NCBI GenBank assembly: GCA_964019055.1
Contig: OZ025217.1
Span: 6,004,557 to 6,068,556 of the forward strand
Length of the DNA: 64,000 nucleotides
Source of the DNA: Anthopleura xanthogrammica
Lineage: Eukaryota > Cnidaria > Anthozoa > Actiniaria > Actiniidae
Direction of reading: 5' to 3'
The notes beneath the pieces are model-generated. The model was not told the origin of the DNA. It saw only the letters and a program-made list of their open reading frames with translations, and did no database searches. Each line of letters starts with the position of its first letter. Position 1 is the stretch's first letter. Shown here one piece after another: positions 24,901 to 39,509 of the stretch. The translations under genes were made by a program, and so were the position numbers.

Positions 24901-27900
24901 AACTCAACTGATTCGAATAATGAAAACATTAATGGAGATTAGGGGGTACGCTTGAGGCGTTTTGACTATAATTTTTCTTTACCATCACAGTTGTAATAAT
25001 TAGTATCTTCTTTCGTCACAGAGCACCATGGCTGAGGGTCTTTGGGGTAAGTGGTATCACATCCGTAGTAGATAGTATTTTCATAGAAAAAAGGAAACCA
25101 GCAGCACTTGCCTTTGTGGGTTAACACCGAACACGTGTCTAAAAAAGTGATCAAATGCTTTTTTTAATTTCATTACGAAATTTAACTTCAATTGCTTGAC
25201 TGCGAACCATTTTCGGTCGCCTGCAATCCTCGATTACACAGCAGGTGAGACTGTGCGACACAAGTACACCTTATGGGAAAATATAGCTGTTAAGTTGTGA
25301 CATATTTCAGGGTCCAATTACTCAAAAACACCGCTAAAATAGAGCGAAAAACGTGCTCAGCGATTTAACCTCCACTTGAAACAATTAGAACTTTGGACAA
25401 CAAATCCTTTCATAGAGAAGAAGTAAGAAAAATCTTCATATTACTTCATATTACACCCTGAGCAACAGAGAACTCGAAACTGGATTACATTGTTCTACGA
25501 AGTTTTCTTTTCTTGCTTACCTGAATGATATGGAATGGGATGACAACTACTTTTTGAGAACGAAACCTCGTCAAATGCGATAACAGCTGAATGACTCAAC
25601 GTTCCTTCAAATATCACCTGAAAGAGAGTTAGAGAAAAACGTACTATAAATATTTTTATGACAGGAGTTTTTGTTTATTTGTATGTATGTTTGTTTGTCC
25701 TTTAATTCTTTGATCGTTGATTCATTTGTCTGGTTGGTTGGTTGGTTGGTTGGTTGCGTGTATGTTTGTTTCTTTCTTTGTCTTTCTATTTGTTTATTTG
25801 CCTCGGTTTTTTTAATAGTTTGTTAGTTTGTTAGTCTGTCTGTTTGTTTGTTTATTTGCCTCGGTTTTTTTAATAGTTTGTTTGTTTATTTGCCTCGGTT
25901 TTTTTAATAGTTTGTTTGTTTGTTTGTTTGTTTGTTTGTTTGTTTGTTTGTTTGTTTGTTTGTTTGTTTGTTTGTTTGTTTGTTTGTTTGTTTGTTTGTT
26001 TGTTTGTTTGTCAGTCTGTCTGTCTGTCTGTCTGTCTGTCTGTTTATTTGTTTGTTTGTTTCTTGTTTTTTGTTTGTTTGTTTGTTTGTTTGCTCGTTGT
26101 TCGTTTGCCTGTTTGTCTGTCTGTCTGTCTGTCTGTTTGTTTGTTTGTTGTTTATTGTTTGTTTGTTTGTTTGTTTGTAAGTGTTTGTTTATGTATTCGT
26201 TTGTGAGTAGAACAGAAAACAAACTGTTTACCTGGTCTCCAAGTTTCCAAGCGGAGAACGGAACTTGAACGTAAATCCATTTTTTTGTGGCATGGGGTGT
26301 GCCCCACAGCTTACTATTAGACCCGTTTTCATTTTGTAAGAAAACATTAAGGTTATGTGTAAAGTAAGTCTCTGTTGCGCCAATATAATAGGAGAACATA
26401 ACACATTTCCAGTTATCTAAGAGACGAAGAGGAGGACTTGATATGCGATGTGTGAATGTGTATGACTGTTGTCGAAGCAAAAACAAGAATCCACCTGAAA
26501 CAATAGAGCAAAGTTATGAGTACGTTTTGTTGCCATTTAAAGCAAAGAATGTCAGTCATTGTGTAGTGCAGAAGCTCACAAGAAATCTTCTAGGAATATT
26601 TTTTTATAACTCGGAATTTCATTTGAGTCGAATGAATCACCTTTCATACAGTAACAAGAAATGATGGTTCACTTAAACGACTAAAGACTAATAGGAGATG
26701 AATAGAGGTTGCCACGAATAGTCTTTTCATTCATTTGCCTTAGCCATGATAACAGATTTATGAATAGACAGCATCAGTCAAACCTGTATCGGGAGCTGCA
26801 ACGCCCTGTACATCAACTGATGATTTGGATAAAGACCATTCCTTATCACCATGCCAACCACACAGATCTGATTCAAAATCACAGTTGGGAGAGGCTAAAA
26901 ATAAAACAAATACTTATGAATAAATATGACTGCGTGGTGCACTTATGTTAAAGAACTAAAATGAAAAAAAAAATAGTTCATTGTTTGTCTGGAGAATCAA
27001 TAAACCATCCCTATTGTTCCTGAGTGCAAAACACAATGCATTTGAAATGTATATTAGACTTGATTTCTTCACACATTTACTATATATTTTAAATTACTAG
27101 CTATAGCTATCGCTAAAATGCCAACGAACAAACTTGTTTTCCAGATTAAATAAAAAGTATTGTTTAGAGATTGTTTGTGCACGTGCGATTTAATTCTTAC
27201 ACCTGTAAAAACTGCTGGGTTATAAACGATTTGAAATTCACCATGGTAAAACTGATCGTAACACGTTCGCAGACATTGTAGTAGGCGATGCACACGATTA
27301 GTTTTGTCTACTGAAAGGAAGCCAAAACTGATCAGTTCTCACGCTCGCTCTATAAATATCGTGTATTACAAAAAAAAAAAATTATATACAGCGAATTATA
27401 TTGCTGTAACTTTTGAAGAGAAGCATTACATAACATCGATTCGATTTTTTCTGCATAACTTTCTCGCGCATCGGCTATATGATGCTGTCGCTTCGTCAGC
27501 CTCGCGGCGTCTTCACTCGGCTGACCTTTTGGCAATTAAGTCCAACCTCGACCTGGAGCCATTGCTTAATGTTCATTTCATTCTATTCGGTATAGTAAGA
27601 TGGTGTCAAACGAGTGACACTCCTTCTATATTAATTTCCTGGAACTGAACCTCATAGCATTTTATAACTTACATTGTTCAAGGAATGTTGCACATGCTCC
27701 TTCGGTGATCCCAAGATCGTCAATGGCGATATCACCATAGACTCCATCACCTCTAACGCCTTCAATAACAAACTGAAAGATACAAATTGACTTACAATCA
27801 CTCAATACTTCTATTATACACACTTTTGTTTGGTTTAAAAGAAGAAGCTTTGGCGTGGCACTCGAGAATCACCCGGTTAGTGGCTCAATCCCACATGCTC

Positions 27901-30900
27901 TCACATGCGGTTTTGACGTTCTTCCTATGATCCGTCCACGGAGGTGATATTTTACATACATTTACTATGATATTTATTATTGAGTAGGACCGGAAAACTA
28001 AGGATGACACTTCAGTTTTGCAAATTTTCTCGATTCTGATTGGCTAACATTTTTTCTCAGATCCGCTGGGTGTAGTTCGAATTCAAGCCTGAAATACCTC
28101 TAAGGGCCAATGGAGGAAGCAGAAATGTCGCCATTCGACCCCCTTTAAACTGTCGCGCACCGATGTTAATTATCGACCTTTATCTTGATCCCTAAAAGGT
28201 ATAAACTGGAAAAATGAAATACCTTATAGGGTTCTCCTGCAAGGAGCGTCACCTGTCCAAAGAGCCAGCGGTTTCCCATATCACCCTTTTGACTCCACTT
28301 TATAGAAGATGATGATTCTGTCATTTCAATGATGTTTAAAAAACCGATGTCAGCTCCGAACATGTGATACCAGAAATGAAAGCAAACTGGTTGGTTTGCT
28401 GGAAACAATCTACTTTGTAACCTGGCCTTCGTTCCCTTGGTTTTGTTGGACGCCTCAATGTAAAGATAATACCCTTAAGAGAAAAAAAAAACTTATTTAT
28501 TTATTTATTTATCTTCGCCAGCTAAAAAGGGTCTATGCAATTTGACTACTTAAAATTACGGTTAAAACTCATGGCAGGGACACCACAACAGCTTTCGCCA
28601 ATTACTGTGGGCCCGTTATTACTAGCTTCTGAAAGATAGGTTACCATCTATAGTGAAGGCTATCCTGTAATTCCATTTTATAGAAAAATCATTAAATAAC
28701 CACTTATTACCTGATTCAGATAGCGTTGTATGATCAAAACTTGGTCCTGTGTTTGGTGTGAGAGTGGGACCGCTTGTTCTTATCCATCTCAATGCTTCTC
28801 TCGAGTCACTTATTAGTCCACACATGCCATCTTCAAACGAACAATGTGCTACAAAATACAACAAATATAACGAATTGTATTATCTCTACTATGACCTATT
28901 ACAGCAGCGGTATTGCACTCGATATCGTAGGTTCGATATCATATGTGAGTAGATTTGTTAGGACTAGATCTTCCACTGATTGATTCAAGGTTTTTTTGTT
29001 TTGCTTTGTCTTTCGGGGTTCTCCGGTTTTCTTTCCTCCATAAAACCTAACCCGCTAAATTCCAATTCGATCTGTGAGTTAGTCATGCCCTGACTTAGTT
29101 CAGCAGAGACTGATTCAGGGTATCCAATATAATTTGAAGGTTATTATGATCCTAAGTGCAGGCCAAATTACTACTGCAAATTAGAAGCTGGGCCGGATCG
29201 ATATACCAAATCAGGACGGAATTAGCTAGAAGGTTTTTCGGTAAAGTATACGAAATAAAGTCACTGAGGATATAGGTTTGTTAATCAGACTTACTTGGGA
29301 AAGCGTTGTTGCAATTTGAAACTTCTCTTGGATTGTCCATGTTGGTTATATTGCACGCCAAGTTGTTTAGAGGGCATCGTGAATGACCTTGTAGTGAGAA
29401 GATATAAGAACAAGTTTTATTTAAAAATCTTATTTCAAGTTTTATTAAGATAATTTCATTCTTCTGAGAATTGGAACTTATTGTTCTGTACTCCAAATTG
29501 AGCTGCATTCCGAAGTGTTGCAAGGGGTCTATATACAGAACAAAAAAACGCTAGTTGAAGAAGCGTCGGTCTCGCTTCAATGCAAGATGCTACCTTTCAA
29601 GATGGCACCGCGAGGGAACTGCATGTGAAGGAGACTATTTCAGAACACTAGTACTTACTACATATTTCTGGAGATTGGCTGCCATCTTTACAGTAGGAAC
29701 CCTCGCTACACGTGACAGACCATGCCACGAATGTTCCATCGACACATTGAAATTCCCTCAGTGTATTTCTCCTTTCTGAAAGTTGAAAAATGGAGGGTGA
29801 AGTTGAATGAAATTGAAAATTTGATTACGGTGAAGAACGGACAATTCTGTATCAAAAATTTCGAACTAGAAATTAAATCGAGTTATTCAACTCATTAAGA
29901 ATTCATGGAGAAAACACAATGGAAATCTGATAACTCTGAAGAGTTTTGTAATTCTGATACAACTAAATTTCTGATTTAACTAAATTTAACTAAACAAATC
30001 AAGGTGAGGAATAATCAAAGTAAGTTTTTTATAGAAAGTCCTGGTCAAAACCGTGAAGTTATGCCTGTTATACCAAAACTGGCTTCTGTTCTGTGAGACA
30101 TTATCATTAGACATTATCTAACGGTACAGTGGCGGATTTAGGGGGTGGTCAGAGGGTTCCCGTGACCACCTTCCCCCTTTCTAGCTTGGTATTAGTTGTT
30201 TAAGTAAACCATAATTCTATTATCAGCTACTTACCACATGTTTTCTCGTCACTCCTCTCCTCGCAGTCGTCCCGGCCATTACAAAGTTTATCAGCTGCTA
30301 AACAACTCCCTGATGGACAGTGAAAGTCACGAGCACCTCTAAGACATACACAGTTTTCTTCGTCTGACCCGTCAAGGCATGTTTTGTCACCATCGCACAC
30401 GAATATCTTTTCAATACATTGATAGTTGTCACACTGGAATTCCTCTTTAGAGCATGTGTACCCTGAAACGGTGAAGACCACGTTTGAGGCTATGTTGCAT
30501 GACAAGCGTGTGTGAGTGTTGTAAAGGTTGTGTTGGTTTTAGAGACATCTAGGGTATTTTCAATTTGTCCAGAAAAACCGGTTAATGAAACCGAGACAAG
30601 AACGGTTCTAATGGAATAGTTCAAACCAACTATACACCTGATGGTCCGCCATCTTGAAAGTTTTCGTCATAAATGCGCGAATTAGAGAAATGGGCCTGAG
30701 AAATTCTTCAAATAGTTCGGATAATTCCAATTCTTACCAACCAACCAGAATGGCTGGACAAGCTTGAAAGATGTTCCATTTTTTTCGGTTGGAAGTTCCG
30801 AAAAAGTGACAGTTCCATTTGTATTCCAACCGGTATTACCGGTTTTCCTGGAGAAATGGAAGGCACCCCGAGACTTCTTTCATCCCTAATGATTTAGTCA

Positions 30901-33900
30901 GTTCTAAATAGTAATGTTTAGTGAGAAAAAGTCTAAATACCTGGCTCGGCGTAAGTTGGCTTGGTTCTGCACATAGATGTAGTTACTAAAACGTCGCTGA
31001 TTACAGCCTTACCAAAGATCTTGAACAGGAGCTGAGAGAAAACAAAGTATATTTATTGAATATGATTATCAATGATACTGTGATAATTTTTATCATTATG
31101 TAGGTATTGATGGCATGGTTGGCATGTGTCGCTACGGCGCTGCCTGTCACCGTTGTTCCCTGCCTAATTATCGACTGCATTGATAATTTGTACGTGGGTT
31201 GAGTTTGTTTGATGTGTTGTTCTCTTCCAGTTGCCACGAGGGTTCTTTGGGTTTTGCGGTTTTCCTCGGCCCTCTGTGTGTTATAAACAGTGAATGTATT
31301 GGTGGTAGTGCGTGTGGAGCAAGCTTAACAGAAGAGTGATGTTTGTAAGATATAAGTCAACTAAACTCCCTCGTACCTTACTGTCATCTTGCGGACGCCA
31401 CGAAACTAGCGCCTTAGTCCATACGTATCCATGGAAACCACTCAGTCTCCATAGAGGCCTCAGATCTCCCTTGATAGACAAGTAAACGTCAAGTCTCTCG
31501 CCCTTTCCTGGATATTCAAGTCTGTAACTGAAGGAAAGACAGGCTCCCATAGCTTGATAAATGTTGTTCCACAAGAGAGGAACCGACTCGAGAAATGTTG
31601 GTGACAAAGACTTGTCGGTGGACATAAAACTTCCTAAAAAGAGGAAAGATTATAAATCAAAATCATGGTCATTTATCATTATGAATATGTTAGATCTTGG
31701 AACAATAAGTCTCAATGACGAACTATAATCATAATTTTGTTACTGCGATTCTCAATATTCTGCGAACTCGGTAGTTGCGAGTTTCTCGTTGGAATTCTGT
31801 TTGTCGCTGCCGCCAAACAAAAATATATAAGGTACCGACTGATTAGTTTTGATCGACGGCAGCGAATAACCAATTTCACAACAAGCCGTTGAAATGTCTG
31901 AGTTCGCAGAATATTGAGAATCGCAGTAATTCTTAAAAAAATACCACCATTAAAACTAACATAAAATCAAACTGTTAGTACAGTATTTTTGCAGTTTGCT
32001 TTTTTTATCATTTTTTTTTTACATTTTTTAAGGAAGTATATATCATTACGCATTTATTTAAATCTTTTTATAATCTAGATCTCTGCGTAAAATTATCTAC
32101 TAGTTTTAAAAGGCTTGTTACCTGTGGTTCCACTTATTTTCCAGCCACAAATATCTTTGTCGGTTAATGCACAACGGAGCAGTGTTGTTTCTGTCACGAT
32201 TAAAAACGATACGGTATTTGTAAAATGATAAACTGCATCGTTTACAGCAAGTACAGTGTAGTAACTAAACGCCAGGACTCTGAGTAAAAGCACTTTATAA
32301 GGAACTTTGTGCTAAGTAACAATGATTCAATTCTATTTATTTACCTTTAACAATGACATATCCCACTGTGCGTCGTATTGTTGGCAAATCTTTATCTTCC
32401 AAAAAATGATAGCCAATCTGAGGAATATTAACAACTTATGTTAATGTCGAAACTAGAACCAAGAGCTAGAAAGAGAAAGGAATATCATTCTCTGAGAAGA
32501 GTGAGCGACTGTCTTTTTTTCTTTTTTCATTTCTCAGTTGTAACTTGGGACTTGTACTAAGATGTCACGTGATCCTACTCCCATAAGCAGTTGTGTCAAA
32601 ATACACCAGGAATGGAAAAATCACACCAATATTAGTATGAAAGCAAAGTTGTAGTTCATTTTGTAAACCACAGGAGAATTATCATTAAAAAAAACTCAAA
32701 TATTTTCGGTAAAAAAATGTAGAGAAAAATGTGTTGGATGGCAATAGTTTTCAAGAGGGCATGGTCGCGTGACCTTTTAGTGTAAGGTCCCAATTCTCAA
32801 AAGCCCTGGATAATGTTCAAAACCTGGTGTGACAATTTTCGAATTCGTTTTTTAATGGTAACTTAAAATTTAATGGTCCATTATTCCAATTTGAGGTCAA
32901 GTAGGTTTCACGATTGCCTTACTTCAATGCTATGGTTTCCAGGTTGAACAGTAGCTTTTATCAGAGTAGTCCATGAATACTCCTTGCAATCCATTAGTAC
33001 CGATGAATGTACTGATGAGGATGAATTGAGGACATGGAGCTGAACGTTAAGGGAGCAGTTTGGACACTGAATACCATGGCAACAATATCTATAGGAAGCT
33101 AAATACAAAAACACGGTGTTCACTACTGCATCAATAAATGATGGTGTTGTTGTTGATGATGTTGGTGATGAAGATGATGTTGGTGATGAAAATGATGAAA
33201 ATGATGATAATGAAATATGATTATGATGATGAATGACGATGATGGTTATGATGATGATGTTAAATGTTGATGATGATGTTGATGTTGATGAACGATAATA
33301 ATGATATTACTGATAATATTCATACTAATAACAAGGACTTACCCTGAAGAACAAGCTCTTTTCCCACCTCTACATAGTTTGTTTCTGGCAATATTTGAAA
33401 TTGGAACGACCGTTCACCTGGAAAGATGAATAAATCAGTAAGAAATGTTATAAATTTATACTACAAAATGACCCACCCTGGTAGCCTGTGCAATTTTCTC
33501 AGCACTTTTGTCTTGCAATGCTTAAAAACATAGCATTGCAGGTTGCCGAAGCGAGGTGTAACTCTACAATTCGTTCTCAGCAACTTGCAACGACTTAAAA
33601 AATATGCTTTAAAATGGCTGGAATAAAAAATAAAAAATCCTGCTCCTGGGGAGGATCGAACTCCCGACCTTCGCATTTCATTCAGTTCCAGGACAACACG
33701 CCCATACTGGTTATAAGTACGACGCGCTAACCGACTGAGCCACAGGAGCTGGATGTAGATACATGTTTAGAGATTCCAGGATAAAACGACGAAAAACAAA
33801 ACAAAGTCTTCTCTCTACCGTATGTCAAGTGTCTATCAGTCTCCGTCTCTTCCTTTTTGTGTTGAAAATACATTAATGGAACTACTTAAAGTGCGGTAAT

Positions 33901-36900
33901 ACGAGAAACAAAAGCGTGCAACTTGTCGCGCAACATTGTTGAATTGCAAGTTGCAGAGTGAATGTAACCCCTAATACAACCCCTAGCAACTACAAAATTT
34001 TGTTCTACGACTTTGTTGAGTGCTTTCTACTCTCTGTAACAAAGAAAATGGGTTGCGCCCACGACGGTAATGTCAGACAATGCCGAGAACTTTTCAGCAA
34101 TGATTTGGCACTCTACAGGCATATTTTGTGCCTTTTGTGACTTTGTATCTGAAAAACCAAAACTTTATTGAATGAAAATTTACTACAAATGCTTAAAACT
34201 AATCTTAAAAAAACAAAAATTGCCCATTTGTTGAAAGAGTTTAAACTTTCATTTGTAAGCTGTCAATCACAAACCATGTCTTTACCGGTGAAATAGAGCA
34301 CGTGCAAAACCTCTATATCAATAAAAGACGAACATTTCCCCCTCCCCATACTTTGTTACCTGGTTGTGTCCAATACAAGTGTTTATTAGGAGCTGGAACA
34401 CTAAGCTTTCCATCCGGGTACTTTAGTCCTACAGTGACGTAACTCAGCTTGACGTAAGTGTTCACGTGATACAGGCGACACACAGATAGTTTGACTGAGG
34501 TAGGATGTTCCTTGTAATACCTTTGAATAAACAAAGAATTGTCAACAAAGCTTATTTCTAAAATTCATATAATATTAAAAAGACGAATGGATTATTCGAT
34601 GCAAACCGCTGATTTTGAAAATCACAGACTCATTTGCTCAGGCTTAGCCTCGTTTATAAGTTAGCTATTCAACAACATTAAAAGTCCGAGGGATTTCAAA
34701 ATATTGGTATTGTTCAACTTGAACATTCTTTACATTACAGTTGACCTTTAGCAAATCATTAGCAACAGCCAACTGTAATGCAAAGAATGCGCAAGATGAA
34801 TAATACCAATCCCACGGACGTTTAATGATGTCGTTGAAACATTATGCCCAAGCTAAAGAGTTCTATTACAGTTGCCATCCTCGTAATATAAGTGCCATTC
34901 TCGTAAATCAACTGAGGAGATTTTTAAATTGGTATTAATGCCAAATGGTATTATATTCTTCTTACCTGTTCCAGTCGATTCTGTCGGTGTGGTATCTTAG
35001 GTCCAACAATAAACTTTCATTTGAATCATCTTGGAACACTTGCTCGACAGCAAAACCAAGTGTTACCTCACATTGTGTTTTACAGGTAAGAAGCAAATTA
35101 TAGTCACCAGTTTCAAATACCTGTAGAAGATAATGGATAGTTTGTAATCATTCCCGAGAGAGTCAAATGACAAGACATGGCAGCCATGTTTGCGGTATTT
35201 ACTAAGAAAGCAAATGGGAAGTGTTTTGTTGAAGACCACCAACCTGACAGCTATGATGAAACATGCAAACGAAGAATATAGTAAGTTAAGGTTACTGACT
35301 ACTTTTGAACGTTCAATTCGAGCCAACAATGTGCGCGTGCACAAACACCGCGCAAGCTTGTCAAGATGGTCATATTCAAAATTCATTATCTCGAAAACGA
35401 GCTCGGGACACTTTTCATTTTTGGAATCAGCCTTACATTGTGTGTAAAATATCTTTCTAAGAATATTTTGTAATTAATCCTTGCTAAAGTAGCCAAAAAT
35501 AGAAAGATATTGATAAAGTAGATAATATGTTACTGATATGGATGCATGATCAATAGGAATAGCAAATTAGAGCTTGGGCGAGAATGTAAGAGCGTGCTTA
35601 TATATCCCAGCCCATAACATCCATCTCCCCAATACCTCCCCCTCGTTCCCAAAGCCCCGTCAAATTACCTTTAAATAAGCAGAGAGAAGTTGTACTGAAT
35701 TCTCTGTGATTTCGTAAGACATTTGAAGATTCTTCATGACTCTCGTATGAAGTGGGAATTCTCTTTGAAGTTTCGTTTTCCAGTACTTCCGGAGGGATTT
35801 CGTTTTAAAATGGCGAAACCAAATATTACGCAATACTCCCTGAAGGTCAGTAGAAGTACCTTTATTAAGATATAAGTAAACATTATCATTAGCAAAACAA
35901 ACCCTAGCTTTGATCGCTAGAGCCTGATGGAGGGAGGCTTAGAATGGCTCCGATTCGTTGGTTTTATACACTAATGATATCGCTAGCTACATCAGTGCTT
36001 TGAGGTGAATCAGACTATGCGTCTCTTGCGTTAGCGCATCAACCCAATGCAACATAGGTTCTTCTCTTTGTCATCGAGAAAATTACTGTATCCGATACAT
36101 TACTTTGTAACGGCTACACAGATACACAGCCTGGGCTTCCTGTGGTGGAAGGGATTTTTTTAAACACAGTGGACAGCCTTTGGCCCACTGTCATCTGTTG
36201 GCCCATAGAAGTCTCGAGGAGATTATATTTGATCTTCAGATTTACTTACCGACCCCGTTAATCTGTATTTCGCATATACTTAGAGTAGATCCTATTCTAT
36301 TGGACTTGATGGTCACCGCTGAACTCTGTATCACGGGCCTACATTGGTAGAAGATATCCTTAGAGCGAAAGCCAAGGCAAGAGCAAGTTTTGTTAATGCT
36401 GTATGGTAAGCTCGCTTCAACTTGGACTTCAAATGTTGATTTACTTTGGTTCTTACTGGATGAAACAATAATTTTGACCTTGTAAATGTTCGTTGGCTTC
36501 TCGAGTTTGACCTTGAACCAAGTGTTTTTTTCCTTGAAAGAAAAAGAGAGCATGTCAGAAAAATTACTATACTAAAATATGCTGCGCATCTCACAAACGC
36601 GTCAATTATTGTTAAAGGAAAACTTTAAGGGCTGCAGATTGAGGGGATAGAGCAGTGACAGCCACACAGCCTACAATCACTACTCATATTCTTGCGTTAC
36701 GCCTCCACTCAGGACCCCAAAAACGAGTTGAACGAGTGCATGGAAAGCCTACGATTTTTTGTCGAGGACATTCATTGGAGAACTCAACTGGTTGCATGTT
36801 GAGGCACCAGTGTAGCGCCAGCCATACAGTCTACAATCATTACTAGTTAGTAAACTAGAACGTTATTCCGATCCACTTGGGACCCCTCGAACGAGTTGAA

Positions 36901-39341
36901 CGAGTGCATCAAAGGAATTGAGTAATGCCAAGGACACTCAAGGACTAAGATACGTAAAGATAGAACCGGTAGATTGAAAGACTGAAATATCTAATGATGA
37001 AAAGTGTTATTTGATGTATTACCACAACAAATCGAAGACACGTGCTGGGGTTCCCATCGACTATATACCTCACTTGTGTATTATTATCAGCAAGAGAGTA
37101 TTTCAGAACACTTCCCTCAGCCATATTCACTGTGAAAAAATATCATAAACAAATAAACCAAATCAGCAAATCAACAAATCAACAAGTAAACATAAGAGCT
37201 GCGTGAGCCCCCTGGGTCGTTTCATACGGGGATGCTCCGCCCGGACTCTCGACCCCTTACCCTTTGATATACCAAGTTTCAGCAAAAAGTTACCCCTCTT
37301 ATATACTTTTTTGCCTGAAATTCCAAAATTCCAAAAATACCAAAATTCACAAATTCCCACCCCTTTTCTATACCTGCGGCCTGAAAAACGTACCCATTTC
37401 GGGCGGAGCATTCCCGAATAGTCAATTATAGGGAGTACCCCCCTACCCCTACCCCCCCCCCCCCTCCCCGGGCGTGAGCATGATAAAGAAATCTGTTATT
37501 CTTGCTAATCTGCTTGAAACATTATTTGATTACCTTCATTCTTCTCACAAACGTAGTCGTGGATGTAGTACGGATAACTCTCCTTAAAACTACAAGTTAT
37601 TGCAATCAGGCCACTTCTATGAGCATCAATAGCCAAACACTGTGTCTGGTCCTTTTTCTCGATAGTCCTATCTGCTTGAAATAAAGACTTATTGACTGCT
37701 TTTCCATCAAGCCAAGACCAGTCTGACATATCTCGGACGACTCCAATATACATTGGCTTTGGATATCTAGCCCATTTGATCTTTTCAAGTTCTTTAGATA
37801 GGGCTATTCGCTTTTCTTCTGTGTCTACTACAGCAAGATTTGCTCCGATTTGGGAACACGAGGTTTGAGCTTGTGACCATGTCTTTGAATCTGGTTTAAG
37901 TATATAGCATGTGTTTCCAAATTTTAGGTTGCCACTGCAGTTATTGGAAACTTGAAAAAAAATTATATGATATTAGATTGAATTTATTTTAAAGTATTGA
38001 CAATTAAGGAACCGTATAAACAAATCCCTCCCTCCCTCTCTCCCTCCCTCCCTCTCTCCCTCCCTCCCTCTCTCCCTCCCTCCCTCTCTCCCTCCCTCCC
38101 TTCTTCCCTCCCCTCCTTCTCTTTCTCAATCTTTCCCTCTCTTTTCTATCTTTATCTTTCTAATCAGTTCAGTATCAAGAGCCATCCCGCTGATCTGAGA
38201 AAAAATATTAGACAATCATGATCAAGAAACTTTGCCGGCAAAACTGAGGTGTCATCCTTAGTAGCTCGGTGGCTCGGGAGACAGTTATTTGAATATATTT
38301 TCCCAATCAATAATGATTATCATAGTAAATATGGCCTCTCCTGAAAATCTAAATTTATCTCAAATATAAACTTATTTTCGCAGGCTTCATGACACCTCAG
38401 TTTTGCAGAGTGAGATCATTTTTACGTCATCACTATTTCAGATCTAGATCAGCTGGATAGTTTGTTATACAGAATTGCCAACAACATATTGAAGCCTTGA
38501 TAACTAACGTTCTCACCTAACGGTATTTCGCAGATGTAGCCATATCTGGCATATCTCCTTTCACAAGGCAAATCCACCCACCACCATCCACACCAACTTG
38601 ACTTGCTTGACAGCCCAACGCATTTTTCCTTAGGTGACACACCAGCCCCCCATAAACTTCCATTGACGGGCGGGCCCTGGGACCATTTATAGGAAACCTT
38701 AATTGTGTCACGCGATCCTAGAAAGACGTCACTTAATTTCAAGGCATGCGCAATGGAAGTTAGGAATTGTAATTTTTCTTGGCTGTCAACGATTGCTAAG
38801 TCTGCATCTTTGTCGATGCAATTGCTTGAAGCAGTCTTCCAGGCATTTTGGTACATCCATAAAGATGAAAAGTAGTAACAAGAGTTGCCATGGCGATACC
38901 AGCCCGGTTGGCAGCCGAAAGACGGAGCTGAAACATTAAAACAAAATAATATAGGCTAAGACTTAATGGTCCTGATGATCACATTCAACTCTCTCCTTGC
39001 GGACACCCTGATATTACAGACACCTCGCTATTGTGGACAGAGAAAAGTCTCCGGCGAAAAATACTGACAAACAAATGACTGTAATTAAACATACTCGAAG
39101 CAAATTGTTCAGTTCAGTATCAGGAAAGATGGTCTCACTCCAGCAGATATTTTTGCTTTGATTGAATATCTATTTGTTTAGGTTTCTCTTACAACATTGA
39201 AAGATAAAACTCAATTCCAATAAGACCGAAAATAATGTTAGTAATAAAATGTTAACAATGTTAGAGCCTTTTTTTCCTACTACTGCACCAGAATGCGGCT
39301 AAGAGAGATTCATACGTTTTATTTCATTTTTTCTCCTTTTT

Positions 39342-39394
<53 letters not shown>

Positions 39395-39478
39395 TCTCTT
39401 TCTCTTTCTCTTTCTCTTTCTCTTTCTCTTTCTCTTTCTCTTTCTCTTTCTCTTTCTCTTTCTCTTTCTCTTTCTCTT

Positions 39479-39509
<31 letters not shown>

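Larger units (their letters stand above)
29295..30462 (-). other. Three LDL-receptor class A repeats plus Cys-rich linker, exons 30462-30235, 29775-29659, 29387-29295
   Basis: The first exon encodes two LDLa modules with intact calcium cages ([16 protein letters not shown], and [16 protein letters not shown]). The second exon has a divergent third repeat ([15 protein letters not shown]...[11 protein letters not shown]) lacking the SDE calcium triad. The third exon is a short Cys-rich linker ([12 protein letters not shown]...SNC). All boundaries are phase 1. LDLa modules beside LRR-GPCR cores are a hallmark of GRL101 and relaxin receptors, but here other domains intervene. Confidence 0.88.

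Noticed and set aside
25812..26486. Long open frames on both strands
   Set aside because: They are the (TTTG)n array; only the part from 26232 upwards on the minus strand is a real MAM exon.
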